DNA of 64,000 bases, from assembly GCF_028596025.1 (NCBI RefSeq), contig NZ_CP117167.1:3286001-3350000 (forward strand), read 5' to 3'. Below, piece after piece: positions 35,621 through 44,301 of this stretch; position 1 is the stretch's first letter, and each line of letters starts with the position of its first letter. The translations under genes and the position numbers were made by a program. The notes under the pieces were generated by a model that ran no database searches, was not told where the DNA came from, and saw only the letters and a program-made list of their open reading frames with translations. The stretch is from Mucilaginibacter jinjuensis (GTDB lineage: Bacteria > Bacteroidota > Bacteroidia > Sphingobacteriales > Sphingobacteriaceae).

Positions 35621-36640
35621 ATGGATAAACATAGATATATTGGGTTTAAAATAAAGAGCGTAATAAAGCTGTTTGGCTTTACTTTGGCTTGCTTTTTTAT
35701 ATCGCTGACGGCAAAAGCCCAGCAGGATGCCCAGTTTAGTCAGTATGTATTTAACGGTTTATATGTAAATCCTGCCTATGCAGGCTATAAAGAAGATATT
35801 TATCTAAGTGCATTCTATCGCTCACAGTGGACGGGTTTGCAAGGTGCGCCACAAACATTCTCATTAGCAGGTGATGCCGCTTTGATGGATAATAAAGTGG
35901 GAGTAGGTTTGTTACTATCGCAGGATAAAATTGGCGCACAAAGCAGCCTTGCCGCGTATGCTAATTATGCCTACAAATTACAAATTGGCAGCGATGAAAA
36001 TAGCAGGCTAAGCTTTGGTATAGGAGCCGGCTTTATACAAAACGGGATTGACGGATCTAAATTGAATGCCGTACAGCCCGGCGATATTTACGTACCGGTA
36101 GGCAGCCAGAGTTTTATTTTGCCCGATGCCAGGTTAGGGGCTTTATATACCAATAACGATTTCTTTGCGGGCTTTTCTGTAGATAATTTAGTGGCGCATT
36201 TAATTAAAGGTACAACAGCAACAACCATATCTGTACCCGTGCCCGAACCGCACTATTACCTTACCGCCGGGGCTATGTTTACGCTTAATGATGCTGTTAA
36301 ATTTAAACCATCATTTTTAATTAAAGATGATCTGGCCGGGCCAACCAGTCTGGACCTGAATGCCTTTTTTTTATTGGGCGAACGTATTTGGGTCGGTAGT
36401 ACTTATCGTTCTGCAATCCCTTTATACAATAAATCAAACCTGCAAAACAGCTTACAGAAGCCCAATGCAGTTATCGGGATGATTGAGTTTTTTGCAACAG
36501 AGCGTTTACGCATTGGTTATGCTTTCGATTACTCGTTAACGCCGCTAAGTAATTACAGCTATGGTTCGCACGAGTTGTCTATTGGGATATATTTAAGTAA
36601 AGGCTACCATCGCATTGATTATAACCGGTGCTATTTTTAA
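35621..36640 (+). CDS. PorP/SprF family outer-membrane protein
   Basis: The 339-residue protein has a signal peptide ending in TAKAQ and the defining PorP/SprF start (QDAQFSQYVFNGLYVNPAYAG), with a beta-barrel pattern to the end (RIGYAFDYSLTPLSNYSYGSHELSIGI). In Flavobacterium SprF is needed for secretion of the type-B substrate SprB, and pairs of CHU_C protein plus SprF-like barrel are common. Here it lies three bases after its likely partner. It probably captures that protein at the surface. The gene ends the cassette. Confidence 0.93.
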   Translation: MDKHRYIGFKIKSVIKLFGFTLACFFISLTAKAQQDAQFSQYVFNGLYVNPAYAGYKEDIYLSAFYRSQWTGLQGAPQTFSLAGDAALMDNKVGVGLLLSQDKIGAQSSLAAYANYAYKLQIGSDENSRLSFGIGAGFIQNGIDGSKLNAVQPGDIYVPVGSQSFILPDARLGALYTNNDFFAGFSVDNLVAHLIKGTTATTISVPVPEPHYYLTAGAMFTLNDAVKFKPSFLIKDDLAGPTSLDLNAFFLLGERIWVGSTYRSAIPLYNKSNLQNSLQKPNAVIGMIEFFATERLRIGYAFDYSLTPLSNYSYGSHELSIGIYLSKGYHRIDYNRCYF

Positions 36641-36743
36641 AACGTTCACATCATTTTTACAGAAAATTAAACCTAATTAAATTAAGCAAGTCTTTGGTAA
36701 ATTAATAAATGTGTTATTTTTACACAATAAACCAACCAATTAT

Positions 36744-37628
36744 ATGACTTCAAGACGTTCATTTCTAAAAACTACGGCCATGCTATCGGCAGGTCTTTTG
36801 GCGGCTCCGCATTTATTTGCGTATGATAAAAAGTATATCGGTTTACAATTGTACACCGTTAGGGATCACATGGCCGCCGATCCTGCTGCTACATTAGCTA
36901 AAGTGGCACAGATAGGTTTTACCTCTGTTGAAGGTGCGACCTATACTGGTGACGAGAAATTTTATGGCATGAATCCTAAGGCATTTGCTGCATTGTTAAA
37001 ACAAAACGGCTTAATAATGCCAAGCAGCCACTACCGTTTAGGTGAAGAGCAAACTAACGGTGCAGATACCAAAGGTACTTTACTGCACGATTGGGATAAA
37101 GCCGTTGATGACGCAGCCGAAGCAGGTGTTAAATACATGGTTTGTGCTTATCTTTCTTTACCAGAGCGTGGTAACTTAGATCATTATAAAAAGATAGCCG
37201 AAACCTTTAACAAGGCCGGTGAAAGATGTAAGAAAAATGGTATCCAGTTAACTTACCATAACCACGATTTTGAATTTATACAAGAGAACGGTAAATATCC
37301 TTACGAGATATTGCTGAACAATACCGACAAAAACCTGGTAAAAATGGAGATGGATCTGTACTGGGTAACCAAAGCTGGCCAGGATCCCATTAAATTGATT
37401 AACGAGCATCCGGGCCGTTTCCCATTATGGCACGTAAAGGATATGGACAGAACTCCTGAGCGTATGTTTACCGAGGTAGGTAATGGTACTATCGACTTTA
37501 AGAAGATCTTCACCAATGCTGATAAAGCTGGACTGAAATATTTCTTTGTTGAGCAGGATAAATGCCCTGGCGATCCGTATGATAGCATTTCGCAAAGTAT
37601 TGCTTATATCAAAAAGAACCTGGTATAA
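36744..37628 (+). CDS. TAT-exported sugar phosphate isomerase/epimerase-like TIM barrel
   Basis: The 294-residue protein begins with a twin-arginine signal (MTSRRSFLKTTAMLSAG...). The mature part is an AP-endonuclease-2/xylose-isomerase TIM barrel: IGLQLYTVRDHM, GFTSVEGATY, LTYHNHDFEF with the metal-binding His, VKMEMDLYWVTKAG, PLWHVKDMD and KYFFVEQD. These proteins isomerise or epimerise sugars, or act on inositol-type compounds, with a bound metal. The TAT signal suggests folding in the cytoplasm and export to the periplasm. The ATG at 36744 starts the TAT motif; an in-frame GTG at 36711 adds 11 residues. A terminator follows. Confidence 0.88.
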   Translation: MTSRRSFLKTTAMLSAGLLAAPHLFAYDKKYIGLQLYTVRDHMAADPAATLAKVAQIGFTSVEGATYTGDEKFYGMNPKAFAALLKQNGLIMPSSHYRLGEEQTNGADTKGTLLHDWDKAVDDAAEAGVKYMVCAYLSLPERGNLDHYKKIAETFNKAGERCKKNGIQLTYHNHDFEFIQENGKYPYEILLNNTDKNLVKMEMDLYWVTKAGQDPIKLINEHPGRFPLWHVKDMDRTPERMFTEVGNGTIDFKKIFTNADKAGLKYFFVEQDKCPGDPYDSISQSIAYIKKNLV

Positions 37629-37645
37629 TTGATATCTAAATATTT

Positions 37646-37680
37646 AAAGCCGCTTGCCATTCAGAAGGTTAAGCGGCTTT
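37646..37680 (+). terminator. Rho-independent terminator
   Basis: AAAGCCGCTT (37646-37655) and AAGCGGCTTT (37671-37680) form a 10-bp stem followed by TCTTTTT, after the isomerase-like gene. Confidence 0.85.
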
Positions 37681-37738
37681 TCTTTTTCAGAACTAAAAAA
37701 TTAATTTGGAAAGTGTTATCTATGCAGCAGATTTTATT

Positions 37739-38680
37739 ATGGAAAACAAATCTAAAATTGCCGTATTAGACGATTACCAACAGGTTGCCCTTAACATGGC
37801 AGACTGGGATAATGTGAAATCTGTTGCGGATATCACAGTTTTTAGCGATCACATTGCAGATGAAGCAAAAGTTGTTGAACGCTTGTTGCCTTTCAACATT
37901 GTTTGTGTAATGCGCGAACGTACACCGTTAACGCGTAATATTTTAATGCAATTGCCGAATTTAAAACTGATTGTATCAACCGGCGCACGTAATGCATCAA
38001 TAGATAATGAAGCGGTGGCTGAGTTTAATATCGAACTTAAACATACACGTTACTTGTCAACTGGTGCACCAGAAATTACCTGGACTTTGTTGATGGCCCT
38101 TGCGAAGCATATCCCGCAAGAAAATGCCAACTTTAAATCTGGCGGCTGGCAGCAAACAATTGGCATGGATCTGGCTGGTAAAACTATAGGTATTGTGGGC
38201 TTGGGCCGCGTGGGCGAAAAAATTGCACAGTTTGCCAGGGCTTTTGATATGAACGTGATTGCCTGGAGTCAGAACCTTACCGAAGAAAAAGCTGAGGCTT
38301 TAGGAGCTAAACTGGTTACTAAAGAAGAACTGTTTAAACAGGCGGATATCGTTACCACCCATTTGGTGCTAAGCGCCCGTACAAAAGGTATTATTGGTCA
38401 ACAAGAATTTGATCTGATGAAACCGACGGCATTATTCATCAATACCTCGCGCGGTCCATTGGTTGACGAGAAGGCTTTGATTGAAACACTTCAACAGAAG
38501 AAGATAGCAGGAGCAGCCATTGATGTGTTTGATGTAGAACCATTACCGGCAGACCATCCACTTCGTAAACTGGATAATCTGCTTGCTACTTCACACATCG
38601 GCTATGTAACCGAAAATACGTATCGTTTATTTTATGGCGATACCGTAAATATTTTGAACGAATGGTTAGATCAGCATTAA
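37739..38680 (+). CDS. D-2-hydroxyacid dehydrogenase family protein
   Basis: The 313-residue protein has the NAD-binding motif GIVGLGRVGEKIA in its central Rossmann domain, the conserved FINTSRGPLVDEKALIETL helix and the DVFDVEPLPADHPL segment with the ATSHIGY catalytic His region. These identify it as a member of the phosphoglycerate dehydrogenase/2-hydroxyacid dehydrogenase family, which interconverts 2-keto and D-2-hydroxy acids. The substrate is not evident, and the short length rules out a long PHGDH with an ACT domain. I use the ATG at 37739; an upstream in-frame TTG at 37706 is less likely. Its last codons form the left arm of a terminator hairpin. Confidence 0.88.
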   Translation: MENKSKIAVLDDYQQVALNMADWDNVKSVADITVFSDHIADEAKVVERLLPFNIVCVMRERTPLTRNILMQLPNLKLIVSTGARNASIDNEAVAEFNIELKHTRYLSTGAPEITWTLLMALAKHIPQENANFKSGGWQQTIGMDLAGKTIGIVGLGRVGEKIAQFARAFDMNVIAWSQNLTEEKAEALGAKLVTKEELFKQADIVTTHLVLSARTKGIIGQQEFDLMKPTALFINTSRGPLVDEKALIETLQQKKIAGAAIDVFDVEPLPADHPLRKLDNLLATSHIGYVTENTYRLFYGDTVNILNEWLDQH

Positions 38681-38699
38681 TTCTGCTGATCTAACCATT
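38661..38699. terminator. Bidirectional terminator overlapping the dehydrogenase stop codon
   Basis: A perfect 16-bp stem pairs 38661-38676 with 38684-38699 over a seven-base loop. The left arm includes the last codons of the dehydrogenase gene, and the loop begins inside its TAA. The hairpin separates two convergent genes. Confidence 0.8.
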
Positions 38700-38702
38700 T
38701 TG

Positions 38703-41492
38703 CTATTCAAAAGAACCTCTCCGGCCTCCACCACGGCCGCCTCCGCCGTTTCTAAAACCACCACCTTTCCGTCCGCCGGCAAATTGTTGTAAACGCAAGG
38801 TAAATGAAAGCAGAAAATATCTTCCTAGACGGTTGGTGCGCGTATCAATAATCTGGTTACTGCTTACGGTACGCGTAATACCTGTGTTCTGGTTAAATAA
38901 ATCGAATGCCTGAAACCGTAGTGAGGCTATATGTTTCTTTAGAAACTGGTACTCAACATAAGTGCTTAACAGGGTAGGGTTGGTTTTAACCGTACTACTA
39001 AAACCATGATTAATGGTTTGGGTAAGGTTATAGCCTAATATTAAATCGTACCAGAAAAAGTTACGTCCATCCAAACCCAAAGTCCAGGTACGGGCATCAC
39101 CATTTACGGATGAGGGGATACTGTATTTGGTAGTATTAGCGCTGTAGTTGGCGCTTACCTCGGTATCCATGATACTATCCAGATCAAACCTAACCTTGGC
39201 ACCCTGGTTCCACACTAAGTTTTTGCTTAGGTTCCTGTCGCCCTCAATATAGCTAACGTTGTTGCTGTAGGTAGCGCCACCCATTAAGCTTACGGTGTAT
39301 TTACGATTTGCAAACGGTTTCGAAAACGAATAATTACCGCCCATTGAGTAAAAACCGTTGGTGTTTAAATAGCGGGTCTCCTGCACAGTGCTATCTTTTT
39401 TATCACCAGGGTTAAGTACGGTATTGGCAACGGGTTGGGTATTGGTTACAATTTTATTCTGTGTTTCGTTAAAGGTTAAATTGGTAAAAAGCGAGTTGCC
39501 GCTTGCAATATCAAACTGGTTATAACGTAGTGTGAAATTGTTGCTGAACTCAGGTTTCAGGTTGGGGTTACCGTACACAATATTTTGCGGGTTAGAATAA
39601 TCGGGCTGTACCTGTAATTGCGTAAAGCTTGGCATATTGTTAGTTCCGCTATAGTTGAAATTCAGCGTATGGTTTTTGGCGAAATTGTATACAAAGTGGG
39701 CGGTAGGCACCAGGTTAAAGGTGTGGGTAGAGGTTTCAAAATTATGCGATTCGCCATTAAGTGAAGTTGGCTTGGCTACCAAACCCACCGTATAATTATA
39801 CTTGGGTTTTACACCACGCAGGTTTAAGCCAAAACTATTGGTAATAAATTGGTAGTTATACAAAGTACTCAATGAGTCAATGTACATGGGTACATGCGTA
39901 ACCGGGTCGAAACGATAGTTCAACCTGTTATTATCGGTATTAGTATAGCTGTAAGTGTAGTTGGCTTCGAGGTAAGTAGTTTTGCCGATAGGTTCGATAT
40001 AGGATGCATGCGCATTAACCTTCTGTGAGGTGTTCATCGTGTTAATTTGCTGATGCAGAGGCACAATTACAGAATCTGTTTGTGTATTATACTGGTCATC
40101 CAGATCTGAGGTGCTTTTAGAGAAATTGACACTCCCCGAAACACTAAAATTACGTCCCTTTTTCTTGAATTTATGATTGTATAATATGTTAGCACCACCA
40201 GTTGGCGAGTTGGCATTGGTTATACTATTATCTGTACCGTTGGTTACCGTATTTAACCGGCTGTTAGAGAAAATATCATTATTGATATCATTGGAAGATC
40301 CGTAAGAGAAACTCGGATTGATTTTTAAATAGTTGGCCGTATCAATCTTATACTCCATATTAAAATCAAAGCGATGGTTGATGCTGTGATTTTTATCGGT
40401 AGTATTATCGTTATTAATAATGGCACCGCTTTGAAAAAGGTTTTGTTGTTGCGACGTGGTTTCTGTAGTCCTGTCTTTATCGGCAAAGCTGTAGCTGCCA
40501 TAAGTGGTAATCTTTTTGCCCCAGTCATCGCGGTAATTAAAGCCTAACGATTTATTGATCGTGATACCATTGGCAGTACTGATTCCATTACTTGCGCTGC
40601 TTTGTGAACCACCACGACCGCCGCCTCCGCTACCACTTCCCCCTGAGCCGCTGCCGAAATTAAAGGCATTGGTGTTATTGTTATTTACTGTACCCAGTAA
40701 AGAGAGCTGAGTATCTTCGTAAAAAGCATTGGCCGATATTTTGGCTACATACTTATCATCATTACCTGCACCAACTGTACCCTGGCCAAACTTGCCGTTG
40801 CGTTTACCTTTCTGTATAGTGATGTTTAATATTTTATCAGGGTCGCCGGTTTTAATGCCGGTGAGGTTGGCCTGGTCGCCATAGTCATCAATAACCTGTA
40901 TGTTTTCTACAATGTCGGCAGGCAGGTTTTGTGTAGCTGTTTGTACATCACCGGTAAAATAATCTTTACCATTAACACGTACTTTGGTTACCTGTTTCCC
41001 ATGTGCAGTTACGTTACCGTCTTTATCTACGCTTACGCCCGGGAGTTTCTTCAACAGATCTTCAACCGGTGAACCTTCACGGACTTTATAGGCGCTGGCT
41101 TTATATTCAACCGTATCTTCTTTAATGGTGATAGGGTTAACGGCTACTACATTTACCGTTTTCAGCATTTTGCTTTCAATGGCTAATTTGATAGGATCGA
41201 GCAGAATGGGCTTGTTGCTGTTATCCATCACATAACGGCGTACAAAAGTTTGATACCCTATACCATAAACGGTAACCTTAAAATTTTTGCTGATAACTGA
41301 TGGGAAGCTGAATAAACCTTTGGCCGAGGTAGCTACAACCGTACTATCCTTATCAGAAGTTAGTTTTACGTTAATGCCGGGCAGCGCACCGGTTGAATCG
41401 GCCACTGTACCCATTACGGCACGGCCTTGTTGTGCGGATGCCCTGCTGATTACAAGGATACTGAAGATAAGAATTAGTAAAGTTTTAGTCAT
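38703..41492 (-). CDS. TonB-dependent receptor-like outer-membrane beta-barrel protein
   Basis: The 929-residue protein has a signal peptide (ISRASAQQ cleavage region), a CarboxypepD_reg-like domain (residues ~24-100, GTVADSTGALPGINVKLTSD), a plug domain at about 110-225 (VEDLLKKLPGVSVDKDGNVT, TQNLPADIVENIQVIDDYG) and a large C-terminal barrel of the OMP_b-brl_3 type. Two low-complexity segments stand out: a Gly/Ser run near residues 280-305, and a Gly/Arg-rich C-terminal tail (about residues 905-929). Such receptors import ligands or act as OMP scaffolds; a ligand cannot be named, and no SusD-like partner is next to it. It is transcribed alone. Confidence 0.88.
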   Translation of the reverse strand: MTKTLLILIFSILVISRASAQQGRAVMGTVADSTGALPGINVKLTSDKDSTVVATSAKGLFSFPSVISKNFKVTVYGIGYQTFVRRYVMDNSNKPILLDPIKLAIESKMLKTVNVVAVNPITIKEDTVEYKASAYKVREGSPVEDLLKKLPGVSVDKDGNVTAHGKQVTKVRVNGKDYFTGDVQTATQNLPADIVENIQVIDDYGDQANLTGIKTGDPDKILNITIQKGKRNGKFGQGTVGAGNDDKYVAKISANAFYEDTQLSLLGTVNNNNTNAFNFGSGSGGSGSGGGGRGGSQSSASNGISTANGITINKSLGFNYRDDWGKKITTYGSYSFADKDRTTETTSQQQNLFQSGAIINNDNTTDKNHSINHRFDFNMEYKIDTANYLKINPSFSYGSSNDINNDIFSNSRLNTVTNGTDNSITNANSPTGGANILYNHKFKKKGRNFSVSGSVNFSKSTSDLDDQYNTQTDSVIVPLHQQINTMNTSQKVNAHASYIEPIGKTTYLEANYTYSYTNTDNNRLNYRFDPVTHVPMYIDSLSTLYNYQFITNSFGLNLRGVKPKYNYTVGLVAKPTSLNGESHNFETSTHTFNLVPTAHFVYNFAKNHTLNFNYSGTNNMPSFTQLQVQPDYSNPQNIVYGNPNLKPEFSNNFTLRYNQFDIASGNSLFTNLTFNETQNKIVTNTQPVANTVLNPGDKKDSTVQETRYLNTNGFYSMGGNYSFSKPFANRKYTVSLMGGATYSNNVSYIEGDRNLSKNLVWNQGAKVRFDLDSIMDTEVSANYSANTTKYSIPSSVNGDARTWTLGLDGRNFFWYDLILGYNLTQTINHGFSSTVKTNPTLLSTYVEYQFLKKHIASLRFQAFDLFNQNTGITRTVSSNQIIDTRTNRLGRYFLLSFTLRLQQFAGGRKGGGFRNGGGGRGGGRRGSFE

Positions 41493-41591
41493 TGAAAATA
41501 GGGGTAAGGGGTTTCCCTATTGACGATGAAGATAAACCTTAGTTTAACGCAGTATTAATATGTCATATAATTGTTGCAAAGCGTAACTTCT

Positions 41592-42458
41592 TTAATGGAT
41601 GCCTTTGCGTTTCAATAAGCCGCCAGTTGTATCGTCAATGCTTTGCTGCACGATAAATGCGGACGGATCAATCTTCAAGATAGCTTGTTTGATAGATGGG
41701 ATTTCCAATCGGGTAGCTACAGTGAAAATAATATCCCGTGGGTCGTTAATCTGACCGTCTTTACCATATCCGCTTTTCCCGGAATAAATTGTTACACCTC
41801 GACCTAATCTTTGGGTTATCACCCTGCGGATCACATCGCTTTTGGTTGACACTACAGTAATACCTGTATATTGCTCAACACCATTCAGAATATAATCGAT
41901 CATTTTAGAGGCTGCCACATAGGTGAGAATGGAATACAAAGCAGATTCGACACCCAGAAATAAAGCTGCCGTTGAAAATATAATCACATTGAGCAATAAT
42001 ACCACGTCGCTGACCCTTAGCAATTGTGTTTGTTTGCTTACTAATACAGCGGCAATTTCTGTACCGTCCAATACTGCGCCGGCACGCATGGCAAGGCCAG
42101 AACCAACACCTATAAAGAAGCCACCAAATACAGCGGTAAGCAATTTATCAGGCGTAACATCAGGGAAGTGAACAAATGCCAAGCATAGCGATAGACCGCC
42201 AATGGCTAAAGCACTTTTTATTGCAAAGAGCAATCCTAATCGTCTGTAACCTAAATAAAGGAAAGGTGCATTGATCACAAATATGAGAATAGAGATGGGC
42301 AAACCGGTTGTTTCGGCTACGAGCATGGAGATACCGGTAACACCTCCGTCAATAAACTTACTGGATAATAAGAACCCTTTCAATCCGATTGCTGCTGATA
42401 GGATGCCCAATATAATGGAAACGAAATTCTGGATCTCTGCTTTAACTTTAACTTTCAT
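41592..42458 (-). CDS. YitT family membrane protein (DUF161/DUF2179)
   Basis: The 288-residue protein has about five or six transmembrane helices in the first ~200 residues, with the family motifs GFLLSSKFIDGGVTGISML and GSGLAMRAGAVLDGTEIAAVL, and a soluble DUF2179 domain at the C-terminus (VTIYSGKSGYGKDGQ, IFTVATRLEIPSIKQAI). This is the standard YitT layout. Function is not settled for the family, though transport roles have been suggested. It is divergent from the DUF5655 gene across a 166-base spacer. Confidence 0.93.
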   Translation of the reverse strand: MKVKVKAEIQNFVSIILGILSAAIGLKGFLLSSKFIDGGVTGISMLVAETTGLPISILIFVINAPFLYLGYRRLGLLFAIKSALAIGGLSLCLAFVHFPDVTPDKLLTAVFGGFFIGVGSGLAMRAGAVLDGTEIAAVLVSKQTQLLRVSDVVLLLNVIIFSTAALFLGVESALYSILTYVAASKMIDYILNGVEQYTGITVVSTKSDVIRRVITQRLGRGVTIYSGKSGYGKDGQINDPRDIIFTVATRLEIPSIKQAILKIDPSAFIVQQSIDDTTGGLLKRKGIH

Positions 42459-42624
42459 ATAGGTTGATCAATATTAAGGTTACGATAACAGGGGCTTGGT
42501 GCCTAATTTAAAGAATTAAGATTAAGAAAACACCCCAATAACGTTTAATTACAGTTTTGAGACTTAATTGATGGTTGTTTGTATAATAACTAATTTAGGT
42601 AGACAATTAATCGTCAGTGAGTTT

Positions 42625-43014
42625 ATGGTAGATAATCAATTAAATCAGGAAGAAGCTAAACAGATAGCAAATTTCTTGGCGGGTAAATCAGAACATACAC
42701 TGATGCTATTTAATCATTTTGTGAATGAGTTTAAAAAGCTCGGCAATGATGTAACGCTGCATCCAACCAAAAGTATGATCGCGGTTTCCAATTCCCACAA
42801 ACGTATTGCCTGGATAACACAATTGGGTAAGAGTTTTATCCATGTGGTTTTCCCGTTTAAACAATTATATCCCGATAATACCTGCTTTACAAAAATGGCG
42901 CAGGTGCCGGGCGATGCAAATCAGTTTAATCATCATTTCAGGATGAATTTGCCAGAAGACCTGAACGAAGAGGTGTTAAGCTACATGAAGCAGGCCTATC
43001 ATTTAGGCGGATAA
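42625..43014 (+). CDS. DUF5655 domain protein
   Basis: The ~129-residue protein matches the DUF5655 family: a helical start, HTLMLFNHFVNEFKKLGNDVTL, then KSMIAVSNSHKRIAWITQLGK and FIHVVFPFKQLYPDN. The family is small, cytoplasmic and of unknown function. I prefer the ATG at 42625; upstream ATG (42571) and TTG (42568) starts would add 18-19 residues that do not look conserved. It may be cotranscribed with the DinB-family gene 59 bases downstream. Confidence 0.75.
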   Translation: MVDNQLNQEEAKQIANFLAGKSEHTLMLFNHFVNEFKKLGNDVTLHPTKSMIAVSNSHKRIAWITQLGKSFIHVVFPFKQLYPDNTCFTKMAQVPGDANQFNHHFRMNLPEDLNEEVLSYMKQAYHLGG

Positions 43015-43073
43015 TAGCTATTATATTTTATGATAGCACTTGCCAATAGGCCAAAGCTTTTTACATTTACCAC

Positions 43074-43535
43074 ATGAATTACGCTTTTGAAGTTATCCGC
43101 AAAACAAGGGTTAATGTATTGAAGATGGTTGACGGTTTATCAATCGAACAACTCAATAAAATTCCTGAAGGTTTTAATAATAACCTGATCTGGAATATTG
43201 GTCATCTAATTGCTGCACAACAAAATATATGCTATAAACGTGCAGGTTTGCATTCGGATATCGACGAAGTATTTTTCAATACCTATAAATCAGATACAAA
43301 ACCAGAAGGTAATGTTGAAGAGGGCGGTTTCGAACAAATTAAACGCCTCTTGGTATCAACAATAGATCAGTTAGAACTTGATTATAATAGCAATGCTTTT
43401 GCCGGTTACAAGCCATGGACCGTGCGCTATAATTTTGAAATCAATAATATTGATGAGGCCATAGCTTTTTTACCTTTTCACGAAGGTTTACACACGGGTT
43501 ATATTATGGCTCTGAAGCGTGCTCTAAACAGGTAA
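43074..43535 (+). CDS. DinB family protein
   Basis: The 153-residue protein has the DinB/YfiT-like four-helix layout with metal-ligand histidines in NLIWNIGHLIAAQQ (near residue 43) and FHEGLHTGYIM (near residue 138). The family includes thiol transferases and stress-induced proteins; the substrate of this member is unknown. It converges with the CAP-domain gene, with only three bases between the stops. Confidence 0.88.
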   Translation: MNYAFEVIRKTRVNVLKMVDGLSIEQLNKIPEGFNNNLIWNIGHLIAAQQNICYKRAGLHSDIDEVFFNTYKSDTKPEGNVEEGGFEQIKRLLVSTIDQLELDYNSNAFAGYKPWTVRYNFEINNIDEAIAFLPFHEGLHTGYIMALKRALNR

Positions 43536-43538
43536 TAA

Positions 43539-44117
43539 TTATTCCGAGCGTTCTTTTTTGATAATCATCCGCACGTTGCCTTGTTTTATCAGCTTTTGCT
43601 CTTCTGGTGTAAAGCTTTCGCGGCCGCCAAAATCCTGTACCCAGTAAAGGCCATTACGTGCAATGCCAATTTCCTTAAATTGTGGGTTCATTAGGTTTTG
43701 GCAGTGGCCTACGCTTTTAAACCAGCCATCGCTAACTTCGGCAATACTCTGCTGTCCGTAAGCAATGTTTTCGCCAACGGCAAAGCTGCGATAGCCATTA
43801 AAATAATATCCGGCAGCTACAATCCGGTCTTCGCTGTTACGGCCATCTTTACTGGTGTGGTTAAAATAGTTGTGAAAGTTCATGTCCTGTGCATGGCCTT
43901 GTGCAGCAATCTCGAGGTTATTGTTCCATGTTAACGGGGCAGCGGGTGGATAATATTTTTTACCACAACTGCAACCAACGGCGCGCACTTTATTTATACG
44001 TGATAAGAAATCTTGTTTAAAACTATCGTTCGCAGTTATGCTTTGTGATTGTACCAATACCGTAATGCCAAGCAGCAATATGGTTAATAACCCGCCTATA
44101 ATCCACCTCTTGTTCAT
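43539..44117 (-). CDS. Exported CAP (SCP/PR-1) domain protein
   Basis: The ~192-residue protein has an N-terminal membrane or signal segment (RWIIGGLLTILLLGITVLVQ) followed by a CAP domain: LTWNNNLEIAAQGHAQDMNFHNYFNHTSKDG in pieces, GENIAYG, VSDGWFKSVGHCQNLMNPQFKEIGIA. The conserved His/Glu residues of the CAP cavity are present. Bacterial CAP proteins act at the cell surface, and their activity is mostly unknown. I take the ATG at 44117; a TTG at 44141 would add eight residues. Confidence 0.9.
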   Translation of the reverse strand: MNKRWIIGGLLTILLLGITVLVQSQSITANDSFKQDFLSRINKVRAVGCSCGKKYYPPAAPLTWNNNLEIAAQGHAQDMNFHNYFNHTSKDGRNSEDRIVAAGYYFNGYRSFAVGENIAYGQQSIAEVSDGWFKSVGHCQNLMNPQFKEIGIARNGLYWVQDFGGRESFTPEEQKLIKQGNVRMIIKKERSE

Positions 44118-44160
44118 ATAGTATTGAGACAAAAAAAGCAATTAATAGTTTAATTGCTTT

Positions 44161-44301
44161 TTAACGTTTCCGTCTGTAAAATATGATGATACCTGCAATC
44201 AATATAATTGCTATGATAAAACAGCTTACAATTACAAAGCGGCTATACTCTGTGTGTTGCTCTTTTTTGGTGACCTGTAATTTACCGTATAGTACTTTTT
44301 T
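44161..44301 (-). other. -1 frame extension and slippery heptamer of the TPR gene
   Basis: The heptamer A AAA AAG (minus strand, 44301 down to 44295) is in the frame expected for -1 slippage (AGA AAA AAG). The -1 frame then runs 44 codons to a TAA at 44163-44161. It encodes a transmembrane helix (FVIVSCFIIAIILIAGIIIF) and a basic end (YRRKR). I saw no strong downstream stem-loop. Confidence 0.6.
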
